Origin: Candidatus Dadabacteria bacterium
GTDB lineage: Bacteria; J088
Reading direction: 5' to 3'
Assembly (NCBI GenBank): GCA_003695505.1
Contig: RFIY01000005.1
Span: 1 to 12,194, forward strand
DNA length: 12,194 bases
Both the position numbers and the translations under genes were made by a program. The notes under the pieces are model-generated. The model saw only the letters and a program-made list of their open reading frames with translations. It did not search any database and was not told the DNA's origin. Of the stretch, positions 6,383 to 12,194 are shown in pieces; within the stretch, counting starts at the first letter, position 1; each line of letters begins with the position of its first letter.

Positions 6383-6859
6383 TCATTTCCGGCGACCAGG
6401 GCCGTTGCGCACGAACGCGTCAAGCAGCATCCGTGCGCGCTTGCGATTGGCGCCAAGATCACTGTAGCCGACACGCGAGGCAGACCGCAGGTGCAGCAGG
6501 CGCTGCTCAGGATCGATCAGCACCTCGACGTCGTCAACGAAACGAAACAGCGCCGATGTAAACGTCGCATGCAAATACAGGTCGCCGCGCTCGACAATTT
6601 TCGTTCGCTTCTGTTGCTCGATGATCGTCGCCATGGCGGCGAGCGCCGCAGCCGGATCGCCGTCGAACGACACAGGTTCGATGTAGTGTCCGGTGTCGGA
6701 CGGGTCTGCCATCGTTGATACGCAGTTCGGGCTACGCGGGCATGGTCGCAGCTGGCCGGGAGTCTCATCCATGGAAAAATCTCCGGTGGTACGGTGTTGG
6801 CAGCCACCGATCGCGGCGAATGCCAGAACCGCCGCGCAAAGTCGAAACAGCAGCCGCAT
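6383..6859 (-). CDS. DUF1499 family lipoprotein
   Basis: The 158-residue protein belongs to the DUF1499 family, whose function is not established. It begins with a lipoprotein signal: MRLLFRL, a hydrophobic stretch, then the lipobox IGGC with lipidated C20. The +2 residue is Gln, which suggests outer-membrane rather than inner-membrane retention. Family motifs follow: PCPRSPNCVST (39-49), YLHATFTSALFRFVDDVE (95-112) and LRSASRVGYSDLGANRKR (124-141). No Shine-Dalgarno is visible before the ATG, and a -10-like TATTAT sits 7 bases upstream, so the mRNA may be leaderless. It is divergent from the plus-strand operon and upstream of ffs; I see no functional link to either. Confidence 0.88.
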   Translation of the reverse strand: MRLLFRLCAAVLAFAAIGGCQHRTTGDFSMDETPGQLRPCPRSPNCVSTMADPSDTGHYIEPVSFDGDPAAALAAMATIIEQQKRTKIVERGDLYLHATFTSALFRFVDDVEVLIDPEQRLLHLRSASRVGYSDLGANRKRARMLLDAFVRNGPGRRK

Positions 6860-6871
6860 ACCGGTTATAAT
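6842..6871 (+). promoter_or_regulatory. Promoter candidate for the plus-strand operon
   Basis: A perfect TATAAT (6866-6871) is preceded by TCGAAA (6842-6847, 4 of 6 matches) with an 18-base spacer. Initiation would fall near 6878, exactly where a leader hairpin begins. The promoter reaches into the start of the divergent lipoprotein gene, so the two promoters overlap and may compete. Confidence 0.45.
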
Positions 6872-6872
6872 A
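6867..6872 (-). promoter_or_regulatory. -10-like element for the DUF1499 gene
   Basis: TATTAT on the minus strand ends 7 bases before the ATG at 6859. Initiation would be expected at or next to the start codon, giving a leaderless transcript. No good -35 is visible 16-18 bases upstream, so support is modest. It shares bases with the opposing TATAAT. Confidence 0.3.
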
Positions 6873-6877
6873 CACAG

Positions 6878-6917
6878 TCAGGGCGACCGCTGTGCGATTC
6901 TGACCCGGTGCCCCTGA
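6878..6917 (+). promoter_or_regulatory. Leader hairpin at the predicted 5' end of the plus-strand operon mRNA
   Basis: TCAGGGCGACC (6878-6888) can pair with GGTGCCCCTGA (6907-6917): six pairs, a 2x2 internal loop, three pairs, and an 18-base apical loop. It starts at the predicted transcription start. It resembles no riboswitch class I know and may act only as a 5' stabiliser. About 40 bases of leader follow before the TTG start. Confidence 0.3.
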
Positions 6918-6957
6918 AACGCCCGATTCGACAACCGGTACAACGGAGCCAGGTGCC

Positions 6958-7272
6958 TTGAAAACCGTCTTTGTCTGCGACGCATTGAACTTGCGAGTGG
7001 AAGGCCTCGACAATCGTCCTTATGCGGTCAACGAGCGCATCACGCTCAAGCACCAGGGGCGCTGGCTGCCCATGATCGTCGAAGAAGTACGCGAACGCGG
7101 AGATGTTCGGCAGGTCATTCTGCGGATCAACAACTCGCCAGACTCGCTGTTCCTTCAGCGTCGTCTTCCGGCACGCGAAGCCGCAGCGTCGGTGCGGGCG
7201 CCCGTCGATGACGCCTGGATTGATCGGATGTGCGATGACATCGAGGGCAACCGCGGCCACGTCACCTGGTGA
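6958..7272 (+). CDS. Conserved-looking hypothetical protein, 104 residues
   Basis: I do not recognise this family. The start is TTG at 6958, supported by GGAG 9 bases upstream. The product is soluble, without signal peptide or membrane segment. The first 60 residues look like alternating beta strands (KTVFVCDAL, ERITL, RWLPMIVEEV, VRQVILRI). A basic stretch LQRRLPAREAAASVR is followed by an acidic C-terminal part (DDAWIDRMCDDIEGN). The stop overlaps the GTG of the next gene by 4 bases (GTGA), so its translation is coupled to the SAM hydrolase-family protein. Coding status rests on the Shine-Dalgarno, the frame running cleanly into the overlap, and promoter placement. A small partner or regulator of the downstream protein is a guess. 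Confidence 0.75.
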   Translation: MKTVFVCDALNLRVEGLDNRPYAVNERITLKHQGRWLPMIVEEVRERGDVRQVILRINNSPDSLFLQRRLPAREAAASVRAPVDDAWIDRMCDDIEGNRGHVTW

Positions 7273-8108
7273 TCCTTACGCTTACGACGGATTTTGGTCT
7301 GTCCGACGGTTACGTCGGGGCCGTTCGTGGTGCCATCGTTGCACACGCGAGCGGTGACATTCGGCTGCTCGACAATACGCATCAAATCCCGCCCCAGGAT
7401 GTGCTTGCCGGAGCGTGCGCCGTGCTGCAGATCGCGCGCACATTCCCCGACGATACGGTTCATCTCTGTATCGTCGATCCAGGCGTTGGCAGTACGCGTG
7501 CCGGGCTGGTCGTACGCGCCTGGGAGCAGTGGTTTGTCGCGCCTGACAGCGGTATATTGCATTTCATCCTGGACCTGCCGGATGCGCGGGTCTGGCGTCT
7601 GCACGAACCAGAAGCGACGGCGACCGAAGCCACAACATTTGCCGGAAGAGACTGGTTTGCCAGGGCGGCCGCGCGTCTGGCCACGGGTTCACCCGTCGAT
7701 GCCATCGCGGACGCATACACCATCGATGAATGCGCGCGTCTCAACATCCCGCAACCCGTATTCCACGAACATCGCTGGGTCGGCCAGGTACTTCATACCG
7801 ACAGATACGGGAACATCATCTCCACACTGCCACCTCCACCCGCGGAAGCGCGTGACACCGCGCGGGTCTTTGTCGGGGAGTATCTGTTTGGACCAATTCG
7901 TGCGGCGTACAGCGAAGTTGGGCACAATAAACCCGTCGCGACCATCGGCAGCCTCGACACGGTAGAAGCGGCGCTCAACGGCGCCGCTGCGGCGCGTCGA
8001 TTTGGCGTCCGGCGCGGCCAGACATTCGAAATACTGTTCCCCGAACCCGTCGCCCCGCCGCAGTGGCCGCCCTGGCAGAGATTGACCGGAAAATCCCGGC
8101 CTGCCTGA
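7269..8108 (+). CDS. SAM hydroxide adenosyltransferase family protein (DUF62), catalytic His replaced
   Basis: Members of this family (relatives of the fluorinase) hydrolyse S-adenosylmethionine to adenosine and methionine. The 279-residue product has the expected length. It shows TTDFGLSDGYVGAVRG (6-21), VDPGVGSTR with D70 and R77 at the spacing of the family Asp and Arg, APDSGIL (91-97) and DRYGNIIS (178-185). Family members usually read TFHGRD where this one reads TFAGRD, so A125 stands where the third catalytic residue, His, is expected. The protein may be impaired, use another base, or have a changed substrate. GTG 7269 overlaps the previous stop, indicating coupling. argS follows 45 bases downstream. 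Family membership is firm; activity is open. Confidence 0.9.
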   Translation: MILTLTTDFGLSDGYVGAVRGAIVAHASGDIRLLDNTHQIPPQDVLAGACAVLQIARTFPDDTVHLCIVDPGVGSTRAGLVVRAWEQWFVAPDSGILHFILDLPDARVWRLHEPEATATEATTFAGRDWFARAAARLATGSPVDAIADAYTIDECARLNIPQPVFHEHRWVGQVLHTDRYGNIISTLPPPPAEARDTARVFVGEYLFGPIRAAYSEVGHNKPVATIGSLDTVEAALNGAAAARRFGVRRGQTFEILFPEPVAPPQWPPWQRLTGKSRPA

Positions 8109-8153
8109 CCCGCCCTGCGGCTCCGACGCCACGACCAGGACGAACGCCTCACC

Positions 8154-9818
8154 ATGATCGCAACGATACTCAACCGGCAGCTCGACCAACTGTTCCAAGA
8201 CGCAGCTTCCGAGGGTCTGCTCCCGTCGCCGTTGCCGTCGTACAAGCTGACGCGACCGGACAACCCGGAGCACGGGGACTGGGCGATCAATGTCGCACTG
8301 GTCGCGGCAAAATCGGTTGGCCGCCCCCCCCGCGATCTGGCATCGGACCTGGCCGAACGCATCAGCAACCTTGATGGCATCGCACGGGTCGATGTCGCCG
8401 GCCCCGGCTTCCTGAACCTGTTCCTGGAGCCGACGTTCGCCGGACGGGTCTTTTGCGACCATTTCCTGCCGTGGCTCGACAACGGCGCGGCGATCCAGCC
8501 TGAACGGCGACAACGCATCCATATCGAATACGTTTCAGCGAATCCGACCGGTCCACTCCACGTCGGACACGGACGCGGCGCCGCGGTCGGCGACAGCCTG
8601 GCACGGCTGCTGCGTCGCGCGGGGCATGATGTCACGCGCGAATACTACGTCAACGACGCCGGCCGACAGATGCAGATGCTGGGAAACAGCCTGTGGATCC
8701 GGTTGCGTCAACAGCATGGCGAGGATGTGGAACTGCCGGAAGATGCCTATCAGGGTGCGTATCTGATCGACATCGCGGCGCAGATGCTTGGCACGCTGGA
8801 AGATCCGGCCGCATTTTTTGCGCAACCCGAAGCTGCTCAACTCGAACAGTGCCGCGAATATGCCGAGCAGGCCATTCTCAGTGGTATCCGCGAAGATCTC
8901 GCGCTCTTTCGTGTCGAATATGACCAGTGGTTCAGCGAACGTCAGCTTCACCACTCGGGCGCCGTCGACGCCGCGATCGAACGACTGCGCGACGCGGGTG
9001 CGACGCGGGAAGAGGATGGCGCCCTCTGGTTCGATGCGGATCGGTATGGAGACGAAAAGCCACGCGTACTGGTGCGCGACAACGGGGAACCGACCTATTT
9101 CGCGGCGGATGTTGCCTACCACCTCAACAAACTCGAACGCGGCTTCGACCAGATGATCGACCTGTGGGGCGCAGACCACCATGGGTACGAGCCGCGGGTT
9201 CGCGCCGCTCTGCGCGCCTGCGGCATCGGCGACGAGCAACTGGAGGTTCACTTCATCCAGTTCGTGACGCTCGTTCGCAGCGGGGAGAAGGTGCAGATGA
9301 GTACGCGGTCCGGCAAGTTCGACACGCTCGCGGATGTCATTGCCGAGACGGGAACCGACGCGGCGCGTTTCTTTTATCTGCTCCGCCGCCCGGAGTCTCA
9401 CCTGGAATTCGACCTTGACCTTGCACGGCGCCAGGCCAATGAGAACCCGGTCTTTTATGTGCAGTATGCCCATGCCAGAGTGTGCAGCCTCGATCGAAAG
9501 GCGCAGGAAGCGGGCCTGACGCTTTCAACATTTGCGGCCGAACACCTTTCCGAGCCGGCCGATCGTGATCTGCTTCAGGTATTGCTGGAATGGCCGGACA
9601 GGCTCAGGCGAGCCGCGGATCAGAGAGCGCCGCATCAGATTGTCTTCTATTTACAGGACATTGCAGCGGCGTTTCACGGTTACTACAATAAACAGCGAAT
9701 TGTCGACGCCACACCGACAGAGGTTGCGGCGGCGCGTCTGGCCCTCGCCCGGGCGGTGCGCTCCGTAATCGCAGACGGTCTGGACCTGATTGGCGTACAC
9801 GCGCCGGAGACCATGTAA
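8154..9818 (+). CDS. argS: Arginyl-tRNA synthetase
   Basis: ArgRS charges tRNA-Arg with arginine using ATP, in the cytoplasm. The 554-residue product is close to the usual 560-580. The N-terminal Add1 domain (about 1-100) contains PDNPEHGDWAINVAL. The class I catalytic core follows, with the HIGH motif HVGH (136-139) inside SANPTGPLHVGHGRGA and the KMSK-equivalent KVQMSTRSG (379-387). The anticodon-binding DALR domain covers about 430-554 and ends in the typical GLDLIGVHAPETM. The ATG at 8154 is the only reasonable start; AGGA lies farther upstream than ideal. It ends in TAATG, overlapping the next start by one base. An FtsN-like gene directly after argS is the common gammaproteobacterial order. 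Confidence 0.98.
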   Translation: MIATILNRQLDQLFQDAASEGLLPSPLPSYKLTRPDNPEHGDWAINVALVAAKSVGRPPRDLASDLAERISNLDGIARVDVAGPGFLNLFLEPTFAGRVFCDHFLPWLDNGAAIQPERRQRIHIEYVSANPTGPLHVGHGRGAAVGDSLARLLRRAGHDVTREYYVNDAGRQMQMLGNSLWIRLRQQHGEDVELPEDAYQGAYLIDIAAQMLGTLEDPAAFFAQPEAAQLEQCREYAEQAILSGIREDLALFRVEYDQWFSERQLHHSGAVDAAIERLRDAGATREEDGALWFDADRYGDEKPRVLVRDNGEPTYFAADVAYHLNKLERGFDQMIDLWGADHHGYEPRVRAALRACGIGDEQLEVHFIQFVTLVRSGEKVQMSTRSGKFDTLADVIAETGTDAARFFYLLRRPESHLEFDLDLARRQANENPVFYVQYAHARVCSLDRKAQEAGLTLSTFAAEHLSEPADRDLLQVLLEWPDRLRRAADQRAPHQIVFYLQDIAAAFHGYYNKQRIVDATPTEVAAARLALARAVRSVIADGLDLIGVHAPETM

Positions 9819-10471
9819 TGCTTCCACAACGGGGACCGCGACCTGCGCCAGCATCGACCACGGAACAGCCGCAGCGCAAGGCTTTGCTGGCCGTCACAGT
9901 CACCACCAGCATCCTTGCCGCATTCGCACTCGGTGTGCTGGTCGGTCGTCAGCAGGCGGCGCCCCCGGTCGTCGCAGAACCGGCACCGACCGCGAAACCA
10001 TCGCAGGAACCTGATGATCGTCCGGAATCGCCAACGATCGAAATGATCCGGCCAGATGGCACGCCTGCGGATCCCCGGGCGCTCGCCGAAGCCGAAGCAC
10101 CGGAGCCAGAACCTGCTGCACCTGCGGCTCAACCGCCCGCCCCCAAAGAGCCGGTCGCTGCAGCTCCCGCGCCGAAACCCGCACCTGCGGCCCCGGCCAG
10201 AAAGTCGCCCGAAGCGAGAGACACCGCGCAGGCAAGCGGAATCTACACGGTTCAAATTGCCGCATTTCGTGACCGGGAGAGCGCGCAACGCCTCTCTCTC
10301 CAGCTCGAAGCGAAGGGTTATGATGCGTATGTGCAGCGCTCGAATGTAGACGGCAAGGGCATCTGGTATCGCGTCCGGGTCGGCGCATTCGACAGCAAGG
10401 ACGATGCCCAGAAGCTCGCGCGACGCATCCAGGCGAGCGAAGGCCGCAGCGCTTACGTCACGATCCGCTGA
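9818..10471 (+). CDS. SPOR-domain membrane protein, FtsN/DedD-like
   Basis: SPOR domains bind denuded glycan strands of septal peptidoglycan, and argS-adjacent members are usually FtsN-like cell-division proteins. The 217-residue product has a short cytoplasmic N-terminus (RGPRPAPAS, QRK), one membrane helix at about residues 22-43 (LLAVTVTTSILAAFALGVLV), and a Pro/Ala/Glu-rich periplasmic linker to about 139. The C-terminal SPOR domain (140-217) begins YTVQIAAFRDRESAQRL and ends with RVRVGAFDSKDDAQKLARRI. The ATG overlaps the argS stop by one base (TAATG). It is shorter than E. coli FtsN, and whether the essential FtsN segment is present in the linker cannot be told, so I leave the gene symbol empty. 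Confidence 0.93.
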   Translation: MLPQRGPRPAPASTTEQPQRKALLAVTVTTSILAAFALGVLVGRQQAAPPVVAEPAPTAKPSQEPDDRPESPTIEMIRPDGTPADPRALAEAEAPEPEPAAPAAQPPAPKEPVAAAPAPKPAPAAPARKSPEARDTAQASGIYTVQIAAFRDRESAQRLSLQLEAKGYDAYVQRSNVDGKGIWYRVRVGAFDSKDDAQKLARRIQASEGRSAYVTIR

Positions 10472-10481
10472 GCCCCATCAC

Positions 10482-11390
10482 ATGTCCGGACTGCCACTCC
10501 GCGGCGCACGAGATCTGCCACACATCGACTTCGATGACCTGACCAGAGACGCACGCACGATCCATCTGGACCTGGGCACGGGTCTCGGACATTTTGCGGT
10601 TGAAATGGCCGTTCGGGATCCCGAGGCGTACTGGATTGCGGTCGAACACGAAGGCGCAGTCGCGCGGCGGGCGGCACGGCGCGCCCGAAACGCTGGCGTC
10701 GCCAATGTGATGGTACTCTGCGTCGACGCTCGTCAGCTCCTGTACGAATGGCTACCTGCGCAATGCCTGGACCACATCTGGATCAATTTCCCCGACCCCT
10801 GGCCCAAAGATCGTCACGCCGACCGGCGTCACACGCATCCCTGGATGTTGCAGTTACTCGCGTCAGCGCTCCACCCTGGCGGCGGCCTCCACCTCGCTAC
10901 GGACGTCGCAGAATACGCCGAAGCATTCGCGGTAGCATTGGCCGCCCTGCCGGAATGGAAGACGGGCCACGATCTGGAGCGGGCCGAGCTTGGCGTGACC
11001 ACCAAGTATGAACGCAAGTGGCTCGCGCAGGGCCGACACCCGCACTATGCCGACTGGACGCGCACGCAAGACAGCGCCGCCAGCCCGTGGCCAACTTCAA
11101 TCGAACGACAGGATGCCCCTTCGCTCGACCCCGCGACGTTACCATTAGCGACCGGAGTCCGGCGCCGCGGCGAACATTTGCTCAAACTGTTTCCTGATCG
11201 CGACGGCCGCCAACATGGGGTTCTGATCGACCGAGTACTTGGCTACGACCAGCACTGCGTGATCGATATCACGACGGGTCGCATCGATCTGGGCGGCGTC
11301 TGGACAACGTGGAAATGCGAACTATTCGTCGACGCTCAGGCGGAACGAAACCAGATCAGCGCAAACAGCGCACCAAGCGTGAGCAGATAG
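10482..11390 (+). CDS. TrmB-like tRNA (guanine-N7)-methyltransferase with unusual C-terminal extension
   Basis: TrmB enzymes methylate G46 of tRNA with SAM. The 302-residue product shows motif I HLDLGTGLGHFA (28-39), AVEHEG (53-58), CVDARQLL (80-87), the signature NFPDPWPKDRHADRR (102-116), LATDVAEYAE (138-147) and TKYERKW (174-180). The short N-terminus lacks the RSFVRRQGR-type basic segment of E. coli TrmB. About 118 residues continue past the point where TrmB normally ends, including RRGEHLLKLFPDRDGRQHG and YDQHCVIDITTGRIDLGG. I start at ATG 10482, ten bases after the SPOR gene stop; an earlier ATG at 10404 lies inside that gene. The last 55 bases overlap a minus-strand small gene. The fold is sure; substrate and whether it is the cell's main TrmB are not. 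Confidence 0.85.
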   Translation: MSGLPLRGARDLPHIDFDDLTRDARTIHLDLGTGLGHFAVEMAVRDPEAYWIAVEHEGAVARRAARRARNAGVANVMVLCVDARQLLYEWLPAQCLDHIWINFPDPWPKDRHADRRHTHPWMLQLLASALHPGGGLHLATDVAEYAEAFAVALAALPEWKTGHDLERAELGVTTKYERKWLAQGRHPHYADWTRTQDSAASPWPTSIERQDAPSLDPATLPLATGVRRRGEHLLKLFPDRDGRQHGVLIDRVLGYDQHCVIDITTGRIDLGGVWTTWKCELFVDAQAERNQISANSAPSVSR

Positions 11391-11509
11391 GCCGTCACAT
11401 AGATCGCCACGTCCTGGCGAACGCGCTGCGCCGATGGTCGACTTTCAACCGCGGACAGCGGCCGGGGCACTTCTGCGACTGGTTGAGTATCGGACTCAGG
11501 GACGTTCAC
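11336..11509 (-). CDS. Small single-pass membrane protein (57 residues), coupled to the CNB gene
   Basis: This gene is unrecognised and easily overlooked. It starts with GTG at 11509, whose last two bases plus the next A form the TGA stop of the upstream cyclic-nucleotide-binding gene (GTGA overlap). GGGGA lies about 8 bases before the GTG. The product begins MNVPESDTQPVAEVPRPLSA, a Pro/Glu-rich soluble segment. An Arg-containing stretch SAQRVRQD follows, then one hydrophobic helix at about residues 34-54 (AIYVTAYLLTLGALFALIW) and the end FRSA. Positive charges before the helix suggest an N-in topology. The 3' end overlaps 55 bases of the TrmB-like gene on the other strand. Real coding is supported by the coupling and a well-formed helix, but not by any known family. 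Confidence 0.6.
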   Translation of the reverse strand: MNVPESDTQPVAEVPRPLSAVESRPSAQRVRQDVAIYVTAYLLTLGALFALIWFRSA

Positions 11510-12009
11510 TGGCTTTTCCCCAGAAAAACACGAATCGTCTCGTCGCTGCGGCTCTCGACGAGCTGCGTCAGCCGCCCCCGCAAATCTGGAAACTGCTCAA
11601 ACAGCGGGGCGACATCATCGTGATGAAACTCGAACAGCTCGGTATCGACTTCCGCCGTCACTGTCGCGGTGCGCGGCGTCCCCATCAGGACGGCAACTTC
11701 TCCGACGACCGAGCCAGGGCCGAGTACCGCAAGGCGGCGTGTCTGTCCAGCAAACGTCGCATCCACCGCGAGGCGCCCCCGTTTGATGATCGCGAACGTA
11801 TCTCCTCGTGTGCCTTCGCGGATATAGACTTCGCCCGCCGGCAACGCCTTGAGGCTTGCGGTTTGCGCAAGCGCCCGACGCGCATCGGGGTCGAGCGCCG
11901 CAAACAACGGAGAGTTGTCGAGAAATGCCTGCAGGTCGAGGATCGATTCGGGCAGTGCATTGCCTGAGGCGTCGAGAATGACTTCGAGTTCGTTGGTTTG
12001 TTCGCTCAT
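11506..12009 (-). CDS. Stand-alone cyclic nucleotide-binding domain protein
   Basis: The 167-residue protein consists of one CNB (Crp/PKA-type) domain at about residues 30-150 with short ends and no DNA-binding helix-turn-helix. The beta-roll starts near FLDNSPLFAALDPDARR. The phosphate-binding cassette reads VVGEVAVLMGTPRTATVTA, with the ligand residues E104 and R113 that normally contact the ribose and phosphate of cAMP or cGMP. It should therefore be able to bind a cyclic nucleotide, and may act as a sensor module for a partner. The obvious partner is the 57-residue membrane protein translated right after it. ATG 12009 has only a weak Shine-Dalgarno; a good promoter lies 33 bases upstream. 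Ligand and role are not known. Confidence 0.88.
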   Translation of the reverse strand: MSEQTNELEVILDASGNALPESILDLQAFLDNSPLFAALDPDARRALAQTASLKALPAGEVYIREGTRGDTFAIIKRGRLAVDATFAGQTRRLAVLGPGSVVGEVAVLMGTPRTATVTAEVDTELFEFHHDDVAPLFEQFPDLRGRLTQLVESRSDETIRVFLGKSQ

Positions 12010-12041
12010 GTCCGAGGCCTGTACGGGGTCGTTTGCGTTAA

Positions 12042-12070
12042 ATCATACACCACTTGCAACCGACCAACAA
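12042..12070 (-). promoter_or_regulatory. Promoter for the CNB gene pair
   Basis: On the minus strand, TTGTTG (12070-12065) and TATGAT (12047-12042) are spaced by exactly 17 bases; TATGAT differs from consensus at one position. Initiation near 12035 gives a leader of about 26 bases before ATG 12009. It shows that the CNB gene is not dependent on read-through from the acyl-CoA dehydrogenase gene. Confidence 0.5.
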
Positions 12071-12086
12071 GGACAACAACGGCCGC

Positions 12087-12194
12087 TCAGGCGGGATATT
12101 CCTTCAGCAACTGCCGGAAGATCACGAGGCGCTGAATCTCGCTGGTGCCTTCATAGATTTCCGTAATCTTGGCGTCACGATAAAGGCGCTCGAC
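12087..12194 (-). CDS. Acyl-CoA dehydrogenase, last 35 codons (enters from the window edge)
   Basis: Acyl-CoA dehydrogenases are FAD enzymes that make the trans-2,3 double bond in acyl-CoA esters. Only the C-terminal end is present: [20 protein letters not shown] followed by [14 protein letters not shown]. The YEGTSEIQR motif is the conserved C-terminal signature; in medium-chain enzymes its Glu is the catalytic base. The stop is TGA at 12089-12087. Substrate chain length cannot be judged from this fragment, and no link to the neighbouring CNB gene is evident apart from direction. Confidence 0.93.
   Translation of the reverse strand, partial: VERLYRDAKITEIYEGTSEIQRLVIFRQLLKEYPA

Noticed and set aside
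1-12194. CRISPR array, insertion sequence, prophage or defence island
   Set aside because: No direct-repeat array, transposase, integrase or terminal inverted repeats were seen; nearly all the sequence is conserved housekeeping genes.

Overview
The window is GC-rich and densely packed with chromosomal housekeeping genes. The gene families and several linkages point to a gammaproteobacterium or close relative: tRNA-Gln-prs-rplY-pth, dnaX-recR preceded by the SRP RNA, and argS followed by an FtsN-like SPOR protein. Genus is not claimed. Two things deviate from the usual gammaproteobacterial picture: tRNA-Gln has no encoded CCA tail, and ybaB is absent between dnaX and recR. No mobile element, CRISPR array, phage gene or recognisable defence system is visible, and no gene-free stretch exceeds about 200 bases.

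Left arm, minus strand, read right to left from 6859 to 1: a DUF1499 lipoprotein, the 4.5S SRP RNA (ffs), dnaX and recR (overlapping by 4 bases), yajQ, then a 140-base spacer carrying a promoter for tRNA-Gln(UUG). After the tRNA come prs, rplY, pth and the N-terminal 229 codons of the membrane pyrophosphatase hppA, which runs off the window. This block combines protein targeting, replication and repair, PRPP synthesis, ribosome assembly and peptidyl-tRNA recycling. HppA consumes pyrophosphate, a by-product of many biosyntheses.

Right arm, plus strand, 6958 to 11390: this starts from a divergent 98-base promoter region. It encodes an unrecognised 104-residue protein, a SAM hydroxide adenosyltransferase-family protein coupled to it by a GTGA overlap, argS, an FtsN-like SPOR protein and a TrmB-like methyltransferase with an unusual C-terminal extension. 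The short spacings and overlaps suggest one operon.

Right edge, minus strand: a stand-alone cyclic-nucleotide-binding-domain protein has its own good promoter and is followed, again with a GTGA overlap, by a previously hidden 57-residue single-pass membrane protein. The 3' end of that small gene overlaps the 3' end of the TrmB-like gene on the opposite strand. The last 35 codons of an acyl-CoA dehydrogenase enter at the window edge.

The most unusual signals are the CNB plus mini-membrane-protein pair, the SAM hydrolase homologue lacking the usual histidine, the C-terminally extended TrmB-like enzyme, and several structured leaders. I see no convincing evidence for an entirely new multi-gene system.
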